Assembly (NCBI GenBank): GCA_008828725.1
Contig: MEHQ01002099.1
Span: forward strand, 634,576-698,575
Direction of reading: 5' to 3'
Source of the DNA: Saccharina japonica
Lineage: Eukaryota; Sar; Phaeophyceae; Laminariales; Laminariaceae
DNA length: 64,000 bases
In this document: one piece after another, positions 32,039 to 45,531 of the stretch
How positions within the stretch are numbered: the first letter of the stretch is position 1
Layout of the letters: each line of letters opens with the position of its first letter
Notes under the pieces: model-generated
What the model saw: only the letters and a program-made list of their open reading frames with translations
Databases searched by the model: none
Told to the model about the DNA's origin: nothing
Translations under genes and position numbers: made by a program

Positions 32039-35000
32039 GTGAATATCTGGTACATATCATACGTAAACGATCGAAGCAGAAAAACCTTCGGCCAAAAACG
32101 GTGCGTCTCAAGTCTCAAGCATGTACGTACGGGGTATCAGAGAGCCCAAAGTGATGCATGGAGCATCGCTGTACGTGCCTCTGGGTGAGGCGTGTAGCAA
32201 TGCGTTTCAGTTTGTGTGTTTGGCATATATTGACGAATGTGTTTCTACATCCTTTTACGTCGTACGTATTCGACTGATATTTGACAAAATGTCAAAATAT
32301 ATCATGCTCTCAATATAGAGATCGTGCGAGAGCTTTTTCACACGTAAAGCTACCTCGTACTGGTACGTACGGGGTGGCTCAGCAGCAGCGGTGCATTGTG
32401 TTGAACGCTTCAAAAGCGTGCACCTTCACCGCCTACCGTGACCCCCCACCCCGCCGCAGGCCAGTGGGGAGATGACAACACCCGCGCTCTGCTGTGGAGA
32501 CTGCTGCTGGGCGTGATACCCAGGGCCGCACCCCCTTCGGAATGGGGGCGAGTAATGTCGAGGAAGCGGGACGAGTACCGGAGCCTCAAGGCCGAGCACA
32601 GGGTGGACATATCGAAGGTGCGGGAGGTGGAAGGGGACGCTTCAAATTGCACACGGGGTATTATAGGAGGGGGTGTTGCTCTATACGATTGCTCCTGTGT
32701 TGTTGTGTACCAGGTATGCATGCGAGCACCACGGCCTCGGCGATAAGCGTCAAGGATCTCATGCGAGTACGCCGCCGAAGGATGGGGTGTGAGCGTTATG
32801 TGGCGTGCGGACAGAAAGCAGGACAAGAGTGAGAGAGAAGGCGACCTCGCATCCTCTCTGTCTTGGACAAGATGCCCAATGCCCACCCACGGGGAAGCAA
32901 GCGCGTTCACCGGTCTTCATCCCAAACATCGTACCAGATAAAGTACCAAATACATTACCGGTATGATTTCTTGCTGGTTTTACGTGTTCTTGGGTGATTG
33001 CTTTAATAAAATCACGAGAAGCCGTCGACCCAACCCAACCCTAACACTAACCGCAACCCTAGTCCAGGCTAAGGCTACAGCAGACCCGTGCACGGCTTCG
33101 CCGCGCGTTTTGGACGATCTTGAAAAAATGTGCGGACCACCACATAAACCGTGCGTAACATATTTAGTACTTTATCTGGTACGATTTGTGGGTCAAGAAC
33201 ACGGCAAAGGCACCCACGGGAGACACAACTCGAACAAAAAACTGCGCACGCTATCATATGTGATATAAAAGCGCTCGCGCGGAGAGAAAAATTGCGAAAA
33301 GTGCGAAAATTTCACAAACATAACTATACATATACCGGTACATGTATACTCGTGTATCATACAGCAATACCGAACCTCTGAACCGGGATATTTTAGTCCA
33401 GCACATGGGGCTAGATTTCTTATTTGATGTTCTACGCACAAACTTCAATTATGACACCAACCCCAAATTTCTTCTTTCCACGGAAATGTGAGGCTGAGTT
33501 TATTGTGGGGCTCTTTCTTATGACTTACGACCTTGTGAGAGGGCCGGTAATCTTAATATTACCGGTAATATTAATACCACTCTGATCCGCAATATATTGA
33601 AAAATTAAAAAAAAAACACACACAGCTGTGAGATCGAGGATTTTATGTGAGGCTGAGTTTATTGTGGGGCTCTTTCTTATGACTTACGACCTTGTGAGAG
33701 GGCCGGTAATCTTAATATTACCGGTAATATTAATACCACTCTGATCCGCAATATATTGAAAAAATTTAAAAAAAAAAAACACAGCTGTGAGATCGAGGAT
33801 TTTATCGAAACTCACCTTTGCAAGCTGAGTGGGATACTTCGATCGCGCGAACTACAGGTTTTGAGGGAAACAAAATATGACATCTGTGGAACTCAAGGGA
33901 GGTCACATATATACGGTGTACTTCCTGAATGTGTTGCAGCAGATCAGTGCGTAGAGATCCAGCCCAGGCCTGATGCTCGGGTTCGTGCGGCTCACTTGGT
34001 GCACATGCGGTGGGCGTAGTTCGTCCATGCATCCTCATGACAAATGCTGCTGTTCTTATTTTACGACGAAATGACATACCATAAACTGGTTCATACTCGT
34101 ACCTCATTCGTGGCAGAAGGGTGGCCCGGGTTGAGTGATACAGTCTTGAAGCATCAGGGTAACGAGTGGTGCACTTGATCCTACAGCTCATTTGATGGAG
34201 CGTTTGCATATTAAACTTTAATCGAAATGATCCGTATATTCCGGATCAGAGTGGTATTCATATTACCGGTAATTTTGTACGGGGGATTATTAACATTGTG
34301 ATCAGAACCAAATATACCTGCTCGTAATATACGGTTTATGTGTTACATATTATAGACATACGTAGAGGGATATGTGGTTTTTGAGTCCATCGTAGAATCT
34401 GATTATGATATACCTTTTGTGTCATTTATGCCCCCCCGTAATTGAAGTGTACCAGGTAGTAGACTGAACCTGGTACCAGTATGCCGGTTTTAGTATGTGT
34501 TTGCTTTTTTGCTGTGGCCGTTTGGTGGAAACCCTCGAGTTTGGTGAATCGGGTCGGTATAGGATCAGGGTGCCAAGCGGGCCCTCCGGGCGGCTATTAA
34601 CGTACCCAGGATCGGTTTGGTGGGCTTACGTCCGAGTGGGATGGGGTCGGGGTGGGATCCGGGGGTCAAAGGGGAGCATGGCGGGGGGGTGTGCCGAAAT
34701 TCGGGATAGGGGTGTACAGCGTTCAGGGGGTATGGGGGTGCAAAGTTTTATTTGTGTTCGCGGTGTGCAATTAGCTTTCGTCGAATGGGGAAAGGTTTCA
34801 AGCGTGGCTTGTTTCCAGGTGGATCATCGTAGCATGTCCCGCGCGCTACGTACGGCCTGTGCTCGCCTACAGGAGTACCAGGTATCGTGTTTTTTTGCTC
34901 GCCATGGGACTTGAAGATTGCCCTCTTGTACGGGTAAGCCTCACTTGACTGTGAAGGTGTTGAAGTGCCATCAATACGTTAGCTCTGTGTTGAGATTTCT

Positions 35001-38000
35001 CTGATATTTCTTCGAGTCTTACAGGGCTTGGTCACGGTTGGTGCTGTATCGTGTCATCAATATGACACATCTACACTCTAAACAACCGGTATTGAGTTTT
35101 AACTTACTAACTATTAATACCTGATTTTGGGACCCAGCTGTGCACCAGCCAAAACATCGAGAAGCGCGTTGTCAGTTCTCGCCAACCGTCTACTAGTATG
35201 TCGTACCAGGTATGTCGTAGGGTCTTTGAGTGAGTGAGCGTTCGGCAGCAGTACTAGAGTGGGCGATCTGCATCTTTCATATCTGCAGTACAAGCACAAC
35301 GAGTACAACTGCTTGCTGTCTACTGCTGTAGTTCGGATACTAAGTATGTCACCTTTTTTAAACCTAGCAACCCAGCAGCGGCGGGCTATATACCACACCA
35401 CAAAATCAAGGTTTATATATATGTACTGATGCACCTGGATTGCTAGCAGGGTAGGTCTTGCCTGTCGTATATGGCATTGCATTGTCTGCTCTGTTTACTG
35501 CACTGAGCGTAGTATCTCTGTGTCGTAGTTTTGTGACCACAGAACTGGTACCTTTTTAGCATGAAGAATCGGCACGGACACTGGGTGTGCTGGATGTCGA
35601 CTGGTAGAAAGGAAGGTTTAATGTGAAGAACACATACACACACTGTACGTTCATACACTACTACTACTGTTGTTCTGCCATCATTTCATGCCAACTTCAA
35701 CTCTTTCTTGTGCATGCAGTACAGGACACCTAATACCTGGTGAGAAACAGGCTAACATGAAAACCAGGCTGAGAGTTTGAAGGAAAAATAAGAAATTCGA
35801 GATTAGTTGTCTTGAAATTAGTGCAGAAAGCACCCTATCTCAAAAAAGAAATCCAGCCTGGGCCAGCTGTCCTGTTTCTTATTACAGTAGGTGTCCTGTT
35901 TCTTATTACAGTTCGAGTAGGTGTCCTGTACTGCTGTATACTTTATACACACATGCATGTTTGTATGTATACGAAGTACATGCATATAATCACCATGCGT
36001 AGCGCTGGCGTGGGAAGGTTCCCGGGCTACTATTAATACATACGAGTACTGCTGTTGTAGTGTAAATGGTGCTGTCACATTCAGGTATGCCACCCTGCCG
36101 ACCATGCGTCCCGTGCCGTAAGGTTCGGCTTTCAGCAGATGGGAGGATTTTGGTCTTGTGTCCTAGCCCTACTATTCATACTACTGGGGGACGTAGTAAA
36201 TAGGACCACACAAAAAACCTATATACTTCCTATTGTTAATACCAATATTTGGTCCTATTTACTATGCCCCCCCGTTATTATCCCTACTTGGGCTGCGACG
36301 GCAAGAAAATAGCTGTACGTAGTTATTATGTTATTATGTTGTGCCTGGCATATATGTGCTATATGTACAGGACAGTCATTGCCCACAACATGCTACTCTA
36401 ACCCTATCCCCGGGAAATTTCCGTGAATTAAAGATGAATCCAGGAGTTAACCCATTCAAAACTGAAAAAAATATTCCACACTAATTTCAAGTAGTTTGTC
36501 CCCAAATGCGTGGGACCAGTTCTTAAGGAGTCAATGTGGACTATCAGGCTTTTTTTCGAAGCTGGGTGAAGTCGTAAGCACTTCGTACGTACTCGTATAC
36601 AGTACCGGCCCGCTCATAAGAAACCAGAAGTCGGGCTTAGGCTGACTTTCTTGTTTGAGAAAGGGATGTGTCCCACACAAACTTCAGTATAATAACTGTC
36701 GACTTTCTTATTTCCCCCGTAATGTTTAGGCTGAGTTTCTTGTGGGGCACTTTCTTATGAGAGGGCCGGAAGTGTATGACATGCTGCCAACGGCAACGAC
36801 AGACAGTTGGCAGTGTAAAAGCTACAAAATATTATTTTTAATATTCATACATACTGTGGCCAGGAGCACTTCGCTGAGCTCCGAACGGCACACCACAAAT
36901 TCCTCCTACGGCTCATTGGTTTCCAGCGCCGACAACGCACCGACCATCTCATGTCGTACGCCAAGGCTCTCAAGAAGGCACAATGCGAGAGCGTTGAGAC
37001 GACCATCCGCAAACGACGCCTCCTCTTTGCGGGGGGCGTACAGCGCACGACCAATGAGCGGCTGACCAGGCGGGTGATGTTTGGGACGATCGCCGGTGGG
37101 ATGAACCCGGGGCCTGGCCGACCAGAAAAGAACTGGGCACAATGTCTAGCAGATGACCTCAGGGTTTTTCGAGCGACAGAGGGCTCCACAGAAAGCTCCC
37201 CTTTACTGTTCGGAGCAGAGACGTTACTATGGCCGAGGGCGGCAAAAAAGAGGGGGGTGTGGTATCGGGGGGTTGGCGAGGCGGCGGACCATTTCATGGC
37301 GAGGTGGCACAGGGCCGAAGCGGAGAGGAGCTGGCTACGGCATACAGCTGAGGACGCCAAGAGAGGCGACCAGGAGAGGCGGGCGGGGGGCAGGGGCGGC
37401 CGTACTGATACAGCTGTCGACGAATGCAGAAACGAAATGATAGATCGTGTGGCCAGATATCGGCTCGACTAGTCCTTGAATTCTATTATTTGTTTCCGTT
37501 GATGTGTTCACTTGGGGGGGGGGCGCGGCAGAGGTAGTATCGACTCTTGACACCGTTTTGTTTTTAGAGTGGGAATGAGATGGCAGAAGGTGTGACATGG
37601 TCCCCGTATCAGTTTTTATAGCAGAGACGGGAACTTGTTGTTACCATCGCCTTGAGCTTGCCTTGAGAACTATTTTTCTCTTTTCCTCTCTCGTGTCTTC
37701 TTTCTTGCTTTTTTGCCTTGTTTCTCCCTTTGTTTCCACCCTATGCCGGTGTCTCTCTCTTTTTTCGTGTTGCCTCGCTCGTGCAGCAGTTATCTGTTCC
37801 TCTTGGGCACGTGTGCTTTTCGTCTAGGGGCGCTTCTGGCGCTTCTGGCGCTTCTGTCTCCCTGCGTCATTTGTATTCTGTTTCATTTCAGAACTTGTTT
37901 TATTTTGTCTTTTTTGTTCTTATTTTTTGGTTCGGCTCGTGTCGCTGTGTTCTCGTACCCGATACGTTACGCATCTCACTTGCTTTACCCATTAATTTGC

Positions 38001-40064
38001 GTTTATTTTGTTTTGGTTTTTCTCTGTTTCACAGTCTGTGACCACAGAATTTGTATCTCTCTAGGATTGGGAATCAGGACAGGCACTGGGTGTACTGATG
38101 TGGTTGAGTAGAAAGAACGGGTTTAATGTGAAGACAACAACAACAACAACAACTGTTGTACTCGTACAACATACGTATATAGTAGTATTGTGGTTGTACA
38201 CAATGGAAGAATCAAACGCAGCTTGCAAATATATGAGTTTTGAGGAATTTTTCAATCTCAACAGCTTAGTTTTTTTCATTTTCGTTTTTTGAAATATGAT
38301 ACTCGTATATAGATGGTACAACGTATTCATATGATAAAGCAAATATGTGGGAGTTTCAGAGCTTTCAGTACGCCGATCTTCGCTTCACGGCAACAGCAGC
38401 ATTAGTGTTCCTATGTATGTATAGTGATTTATATTAAGAAGGCTCTATTCGCGAAAGCGCCGGTAGTTGGGGCGATTGATGACGCAGTACGTACTACTGT
38501 TGTACGGGGCTATGGAGTACCGCTCGCTGTAGTTTGTAGTAGCTAATTTATATGCCAACACCCAACAAGGCGGTGAAGCGTACGTACGTGTCACAAGTGC
38601 GAAGCGTGAATGAAGTTTAGTATGTATGAATATGTATGAATAGTGGCCTACCGTCCGTACTTGGCAAAGATGTCGGGAGACATGTCAAGTAAGGCAAAAC
38701 ATGTGATGTCAAGGGTGTAGGGCCGAAGTGTTCCACACTAAAACCTAGTAGTTTGGTGTCAATCACGGCATGTCAAGGCAAATCTGCTGTCTGTCAAGGG
38801 TTGAAAGTCCTGTCTCCCGACATCTTTGGTACTTGGCTGTATGATACTGGCGAACGAAACGGGCTCGGCACGAACAGTCGAACATGAATCGGTCGATCGC
38901 TTTTGTTGTCCTGTTTCCCTCGCATCTCACATCTCACCGACTGAACTGACTGAACTATACCGGTAAAGAGCCACTCCGTTTCGTTTCCAGTTACACCCTC
39001 TCCTTTTTGGGGACAAACTACTTGGAATTAGACTAGGGTCTTTTTTGCAGTATTATTAGGGTAAAAGGTTCCATACCTCGGACAGAAAATCGATTCCTAC
39101 TTCATGCTGTACATCTTTCAGGGGCAGATATACTCATGATCTGTACGTATGGTCTGTATGATCTGTATGATCTGTACGTGTGGTCTGTATGATCTGTATG
39201 ATCTGTATGATCTGTATGATCTAGCTCATGTTGCGGGGTGGGAGCCGTATATATCATCTGCATGATCTGCTGCTGTAGGACATGTTTCCTGGGTTGGATC
39301 TGGACTCTACAGATCCTGCTCAACATCTCATATCGGCGGGTGAGGTTCTAAGTTACCTAGATGATCTATCTGTAGATGATCTGTGGATGATCTATCTGTA
39401 GACGATTTATCTGTAGATGATCTATCTGTAGATGATCTATCTGTAGATGATTTATCTGTAGATGATCTATCTGTAGATGATCTATCTGTAGATGATCTAT
39501 CTGTATATGATCTATCTGTAGATGATCTATCTGTATATGATCTATCTGTAGATGATCTATCTGCCCGATGTGTGAGAAAGGCTAACCCCTTCGCCACTGC
39601 AAACATTGTCCAACTCGAATGATACTTCTATGCAGTTTGTCGCGTAAAATGTGTGTGTGTTCTTCACGTGAAACCGTTCTTTCTACCGTGGTAGTGGAGG
39701 AGGGAGAGGAGCCTACTTTGTGACCCCGGATCTGAGTTACGACTAGGGAGGGAGAAAGACNGTAGTCTTACCGCCTTGCTTGTAGAGCGCGACAGGATGA
39801 CAGATCGCCGTGTATCATTTCAATTTCACCACACTGCGGTAGCAGCACTAGCAGCACTAGCAGCAGCGGCGGCGCGCCGCCACGGTCTATATATGTCGAG
39901 CCCCGGGCGGGCTTGGAGTGGAGCGTGCCGGCGCGGTGTCGCGCGTAGGTCGTGGGCAGCAGCAGGAGCAGCACACGACGACAAGAATAGTTGGACGCAA
40001 AATCGAGAAAAGCAAAAACGGAAGTTGTTGCTTCTCCTGCTCTGCTGCTGCTCTGCTGCTGTTG

Positions 40065-40099
<35 letters not shown>

Positions 40100-40484
40100 G
40101 CTGCTGCTGGGGCTGCCGCCACATAGCTGCAGCCACCGGTGCTGCTGCTTGCGGTCGTGGGATTGCAGCTGCGGCACTGCGGTCATACCCCTGCCGCCGC
40201 CACCGTTGCTTGGCTGCCGTTCCTCTCGTACGCTACTTTTTGTTTTCGTTGTTTGTTTGGTTTGCCGCATTGCCTCACCCCACTTCCCTTATTATTTTCG
40301 GAGGCGTCGCCTGCAGGATTTTTTTTACTTCTATCGCAAACACACCGAAACCATGAGGGGAAGGGAATTCACTTTTTTGAGCGGAAGGAAAGTATATTTT
40401 TTTTTTACTTCTATCGCAAACACTCCATTATAGTACTCAGTTACGCAGTTACCTGGTAACAGTGTAGTCTAGCGGGAAAAAAAC

Positions 40485-40517
<33 letters not shown>

Positions 40518-43500
40518 TGTCGTTTCGACCTTATCAACCCAAACAAACGTTGTCGTCCCTGTTCTGCCTCCTGACTCCATCCAGGTGATGGACACGACAG
40601 ACCCGATGTCCGCCAATCCCCTGTTTTCTGGATCAGGCTCTGCCGACGACCCGTGGAGCCATTTTTACGAGGTGCGTGCTGCTGTTGGTCGCTCGCCCCC
40701 CCCACTTCGGTGTCATCACATTTATTTACATTTAATTGGTACCAGGTACCGCACCAGGTAGTATCTGCTTTTACGGGGACCATAAGAAACAGGACTACAT
40801 ATTGTTAGTGAAAATAGGGATATACATACACCAGGTATTGGTTTTTGTGTGTGGACCACATATTGTTAGTAAAAATAGGGATATACGAAGTATATATATA
40901 TATGTATACAAGGTTCCCCTCCGGGACGTGCCTAGGGGAGTGGCGCAAGGACAAATCGAAAATCTACTATTAATACAAAAACATGCGATATTGTATCATA
41001 CGCATAGATCATACAGTATTGCATACTGGTAGTACAATAAGTACGACGTTATGAAATATCTGCGTAGTACTATACATAAAATCAGACGTTTAAAAAACTG
41101 TACCTGCATTTTTGAGGATAAAACATACTCGGAAATATGATGGAACCATTAATATTGACTCGACCGTTAGAGATTTGTTAAGGATCCCGCCAAAATTTGT
41201 ATTGTATTAAAATTTGTCAATATTTTATTGTTGTGGCGCTCAAGGTCAGGATACCGCACACGCACGCACGCACGCGTGACATATGGGACACAGCAGTTCT
41301 CGTACAACAGTAGTGGTGGGATAGTATTTGCAGAAGAAGTAGAAAAGGATGCACCGAAGAAGGGGCTGAAACTCTCGACCAAACCTGCCTACGTAAAAAA
41401 ATCCACTTGGTTTTTGTTTGCTGTCTGTGTCTTATATATGTGGGGTCTGGGTTATATTATACGCACAATAATACAAAAAAAAACAAAAAAAAAATGCATA
41501 GCTATGAGGATCGAACTCAAGCCTTCACATTCAAAATCGGACATGGTGACCATTTGACTATATGACCAAAAATGATTTGCCCAAATACCGGTACAGTATT
41601 ATTTGTCGCGACTCGCGCCAGGCGCACGACACATACATCATGCAAGCACAGGCAGGCAGCAGACAGCAGCGCACAAGAGAGAGAGAGGTGTGGTGTGATT
41701 GCTGATGACGGATGTGCAAGCCCCCGATGAAGTAACCACTAACAGCTACAGCAGTACCCGGCGAACCTGCCACAGGAACGCCTGCTGCTGCTTGTGCTTC
41801 TAGGCGGGGCTGTGACCTCGTTTGTGTTCGTTGCGTGTTGTCTGATGTCTCGTAGATTTCTGGGGTGAGCTTCAGTATACTCCAAGATCCTACTCGTATG
41901 ATATTGGATTAAAGAGGCCATTACATTTTCGGCTAGCTAGCGTGAGCGTGAGTCAGTCGCACACATCAGGACAACTGAAGGAGGTAGATGGTGGATTACG
42001 GGGCAGGCTCCGATAGACACAGCTAAGCCACAGCAGAACAGCGCAGATGGTTGTGTCGCCCACGCACGGTGTTACCTGCTGGTGTTTATTAGGCAGAGTT
42101 GTAACGTTGTGCTCTCTGCACATGTTATGTTGTCTATCTGTGTCTGGGCTCTCCTGTGTGCTCATGATCAGCCCGTGAAAGCAGGGCAAACAACAGGACA
42201 TTGCGGTATTATTTACTGGCACGTACGTACGAAACACGGCCTCATGCAGAAAGCCCGGGAAATCGGCTTATCCACTCCCGCGGGAAAAAAAACTTCGAGC
42301 GCCCGCCACGCGAGCCACAGAGCTCGGATCGAGCCCAAACCTCGACCAATGTGTCCGGGCGGGCTTGCTGTGTCGGGGTACTTAGCGTTTTGCCGAAAAG
42401 TGCTCGTACGAAGAGAAAAGTTGCGAAAAGTGCGAAAATTTCACAAACATAACTATACATATATATAGGTTTTTGTGTGTGCCGTAGGTCCTATTTACTA
42501 TATACTATGTCCCCCCCGTAATAGGTATAGTACTACAGTGAGTTCACAGACAGACGTCACGCGGCCGATGTTTTTATTCAGTAGGCCTGTCTGTAGCGTC
42601 GATACGAAAGTATTGCCACTAGACTTGCAATGTTAGTTTCCTAAATTCATCTCACGAGGGTGGCCGATTTTTTTTTCTTCTGACATTCACGAAAATTTTT
42701 GTTCGTTAGCGGGGATTGGGGGGGGGGGGGTTACTAAAACCAAGTGAAAAAAATGAAAATAAGGATTTTTTTTTTCCCATTTTCTTATTTCATCATGTGA
42801 TCACAACGGTTGCAACGGTTTTCTATTCCGACCTCTGGGGGTGTGGTGTGTCGTTTTCTCTTTTTTCTGGACGCCCCTGCGTACGTAGCTCATTCTAAAA
42901 GGTTTGTGTCTAAGTTCACCCGGTTCGGACAGTGCACGTAGTTATAGAGATGTATACCGGTCGCCCCGGTAGAGTAGTGGTCAGCTTCAAAGACTGCTAG
43001 CATTGGTACCCGAGTTCCAATCCCACCGTGGTGAGATATTTTGACTTTATTTGAAAAAATAAAAAGGAACCAATTGCTGAGAGCGGCTTCGTGGCGTGGG
43101 TAGGCGGAATCCGACGCAAGTCGACGGGGGAAGAAAGTGCTGAAATCTTCTCGCGATAAAAATGCAAGGCACGAACCGTAGTGGGGGAGGAGGGAGAGGA
43201 GCCTACTTCGTGACCTCAGATCTGAGTTACGACTATTAATAGGGAGGAGCGAGAAAAGAAGGGCGAAGATGATAAATGGGATGGAAAACAATAAAATAAT
43301 ACCTCGTAGCTCATCTCTAAGAGTTGTGTGTGTAGTTTAACCCGGTTCGGACGCAGACAGATCACTGCCACGATCTTCTCCCGTCACCTATGTATGTATG
43401 ATGTCAGCATTCAGTAGCACATCAACATCACCAGGCCGTGAGTTTCGTAGGGACTAACAGTGCACACACCATCCTCTTGTCGCCAGGTCGCCTCCTCGGC

Positions 43501-45482
43501 TTGTGCAACGACGGAGGGGCACGTGCGAGCCCGGCATTCACCCATTCACCCCCTCCGCCGCACCGTGTCCATCAAAACCTGTGCATTCGCCCTCCACATG
43601 TATTAATATAAACTACCATGGTATATAGCTGGCACATATTATGAGTATAGTTGCCCCGGGCTGGGGTATGGGGGGTAGTGGTCAGCCTTTGGGCGGGGTG
43701 TTACAGCTATTAATAGTGCTGAATATCGCATCGAACGTTTCGACATATCGAAATATGAATATTTCCACACGGAAACAAGGTATTGTAATGCTGCGACACC
43801 CGGCCCCCGTTTGGTACATTCACCAAAGCCTACGATACAACTCCATTTTTTGTAACTAATTCATACTATAATACTGTTATTCAAGACGTGAATTCGTTTT
43901 CGTATTCGAAGGACACGATATCATATCGTTTCGAACGTGTTTTGCCCTTGCATCCACCGGCATCCCCGCGTGTTTTTTTGTGCAGATACTGAACGAAAGC
44001 TTCGGTGTATAATACCAGTATCAAATATCGAAATCGAGTGGATTGTTTGTTTTTGGTTGTCGATATCGTGTCGAACTCGATTCTCGTTCGATAGTGTATC
44101 CAACACTGACAATAGCTCCGTAGCTCAGTGAACCCGAATTACTACACACGTGACGATTTTCCCTATCACTTGGCGTCGTCGGCAGGGATAAAATGTGCAA
44201 CCTGAAAGCCACAATGGGTTTCCAATCCAATGATTTCCTTCTTCCCTTATAGTGTAACTCGAGACCAGGCTGACGCAATTACACAATACGTACGTATTAA
44301 TATTTATTGCGGTATGCGATTTTGCCAGCCTTCCACACGTTGGACAGGTCTTCTAGATGGTAGCCTGTCTTTATTATATGTAATATTGCTGCAGGACATG
44401 TATAGCACCGATACAACCCAGGAAACCTGTCCTAGATCATACAGAACATACAGATCATACAGATCAAGAATCTCTCTTCCCTGAACGATCTAGATCATGA
44501 TCTGTCCCGAGCCGTGCAGCCCCTTCCAAACGCAACCCCTCTTATCGCTTTTTCCGGCCCCGGTGTCTTCCCCTCCCCCTACCCCGCTGCCTCACTCGCT
44601 ACACACGACAACGATACCGACGACGACGATAACCCACCTACCGACGACAGCGCAAGGAGATGACCGACACCATCAAAGCCGACCTAGAGCGCCTCTTTCC
44701 GACGGGCTGCGGCGACCACTTCCTCGCCCCGGCGAGGCAGGAGCTCCTCCTGAACGTCCTCTCCCTCTGGGCTGACCTGCACCCGGCAACGGGGTACCGA
44801 CAGGGGATGCACGAGGTCCTCGCCCCGCTTATCCTGGCGCTCGAAAAGGAAGTCGCCGCGGCCACTCGGGTGGAGGCCGGGCGCTCTGCTGCTTCTGCAA
44901 GCGGGGCTGCGGCAGGCCCAGCGGTGGCAGCTGCGGCGGCGGCGGCGGCGGGCGACTCTTTAGCAAGAGAGCCGTTGGAAAGCGAGCCGTTGGAAAGCGA
45001 ACCGTTGGCAAGAGAGCCGTTCGCAAGAGAGCCGTTGGCAAGAGAGCCGTTGGCAAGAGAGCCGTTGGAAAGGGAGCCGTTGGCAAGCGAGCCGTTGTCA
45101 AACGATTCGTTGTTGGCAAGCGAAGCTTCGGCAAGCAAGGCGGCGGCGGGATCTCCCCTCTCGGCGGGCGCCGCAAACACCGGTGGAACTCCTGCCGAGG
45201 CGTTGACGCGCGGGCCGGGGGGTGCCGCCACCCTCGGCGCCGGGTGTTCCCGGGAAGACCTCGAGGCGGACGCTTTCTGGCTCTTCACCGCCGTTATGAA
45301 AGGCCTCGAGGGGTTCTACGAGCACGGCGCGAGCAGTGGATTTGGTCAGCGAAGGGCGGGGGGGNNNNNNNNNNNNNNNNNNNNNNNNNNNNNNNNNNNN
45401 NNNNNNNNNNNNNNNNNNNNNNNNNNNNNNNNNNNNNNNNNNNNNNNNNNNNNNNNNNNNNCGGGGCGGGGGGGGGGTTGGT

Positions 45483-45531
<49 letters not shown>

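Larger units (their letters stand above)
33806..36180. other. TBC1D5-like intron 2, middle part
   Basis: No exon recognised. It contains the CA-tailed repeat at 35454 and the MITE at 35720. Confidence 0.45.

Noticed and set aside
31720-32111. Antisense extension of the VPS9 reading frame over TBC1D5-like exon 1
   Set aside because: The frame is open, but the peptide has no family match, and TBC homology is on the plus strand. Kept as an alternative only.
33025-33060. Telomere-like CCCTAA repeats (also 35-60 and 55845)
   Set aside because: Only a few irregular units, which are interstitial or chance.
34495-34914. 139-codon plus-strand ORF
   Set aside because: Gly/Arg/Val-rich without conserved motifs; lies in TBC1D5-like intron 2 with no convincing splice sites.
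39328-39622. Asp/Ser/Leu repeat proteins on both strands
   Set aside because: The 15-bp minisatellite is a multiple of three, so all frames stay open by construction.
39776-40356. Overlapping Ala-, Leu- and Ser-run ORFs on both strands
   Set aside because: Products of a (CTG)n repeat; it lies inside TBC1D5-like intron 2 between well-supported exons.
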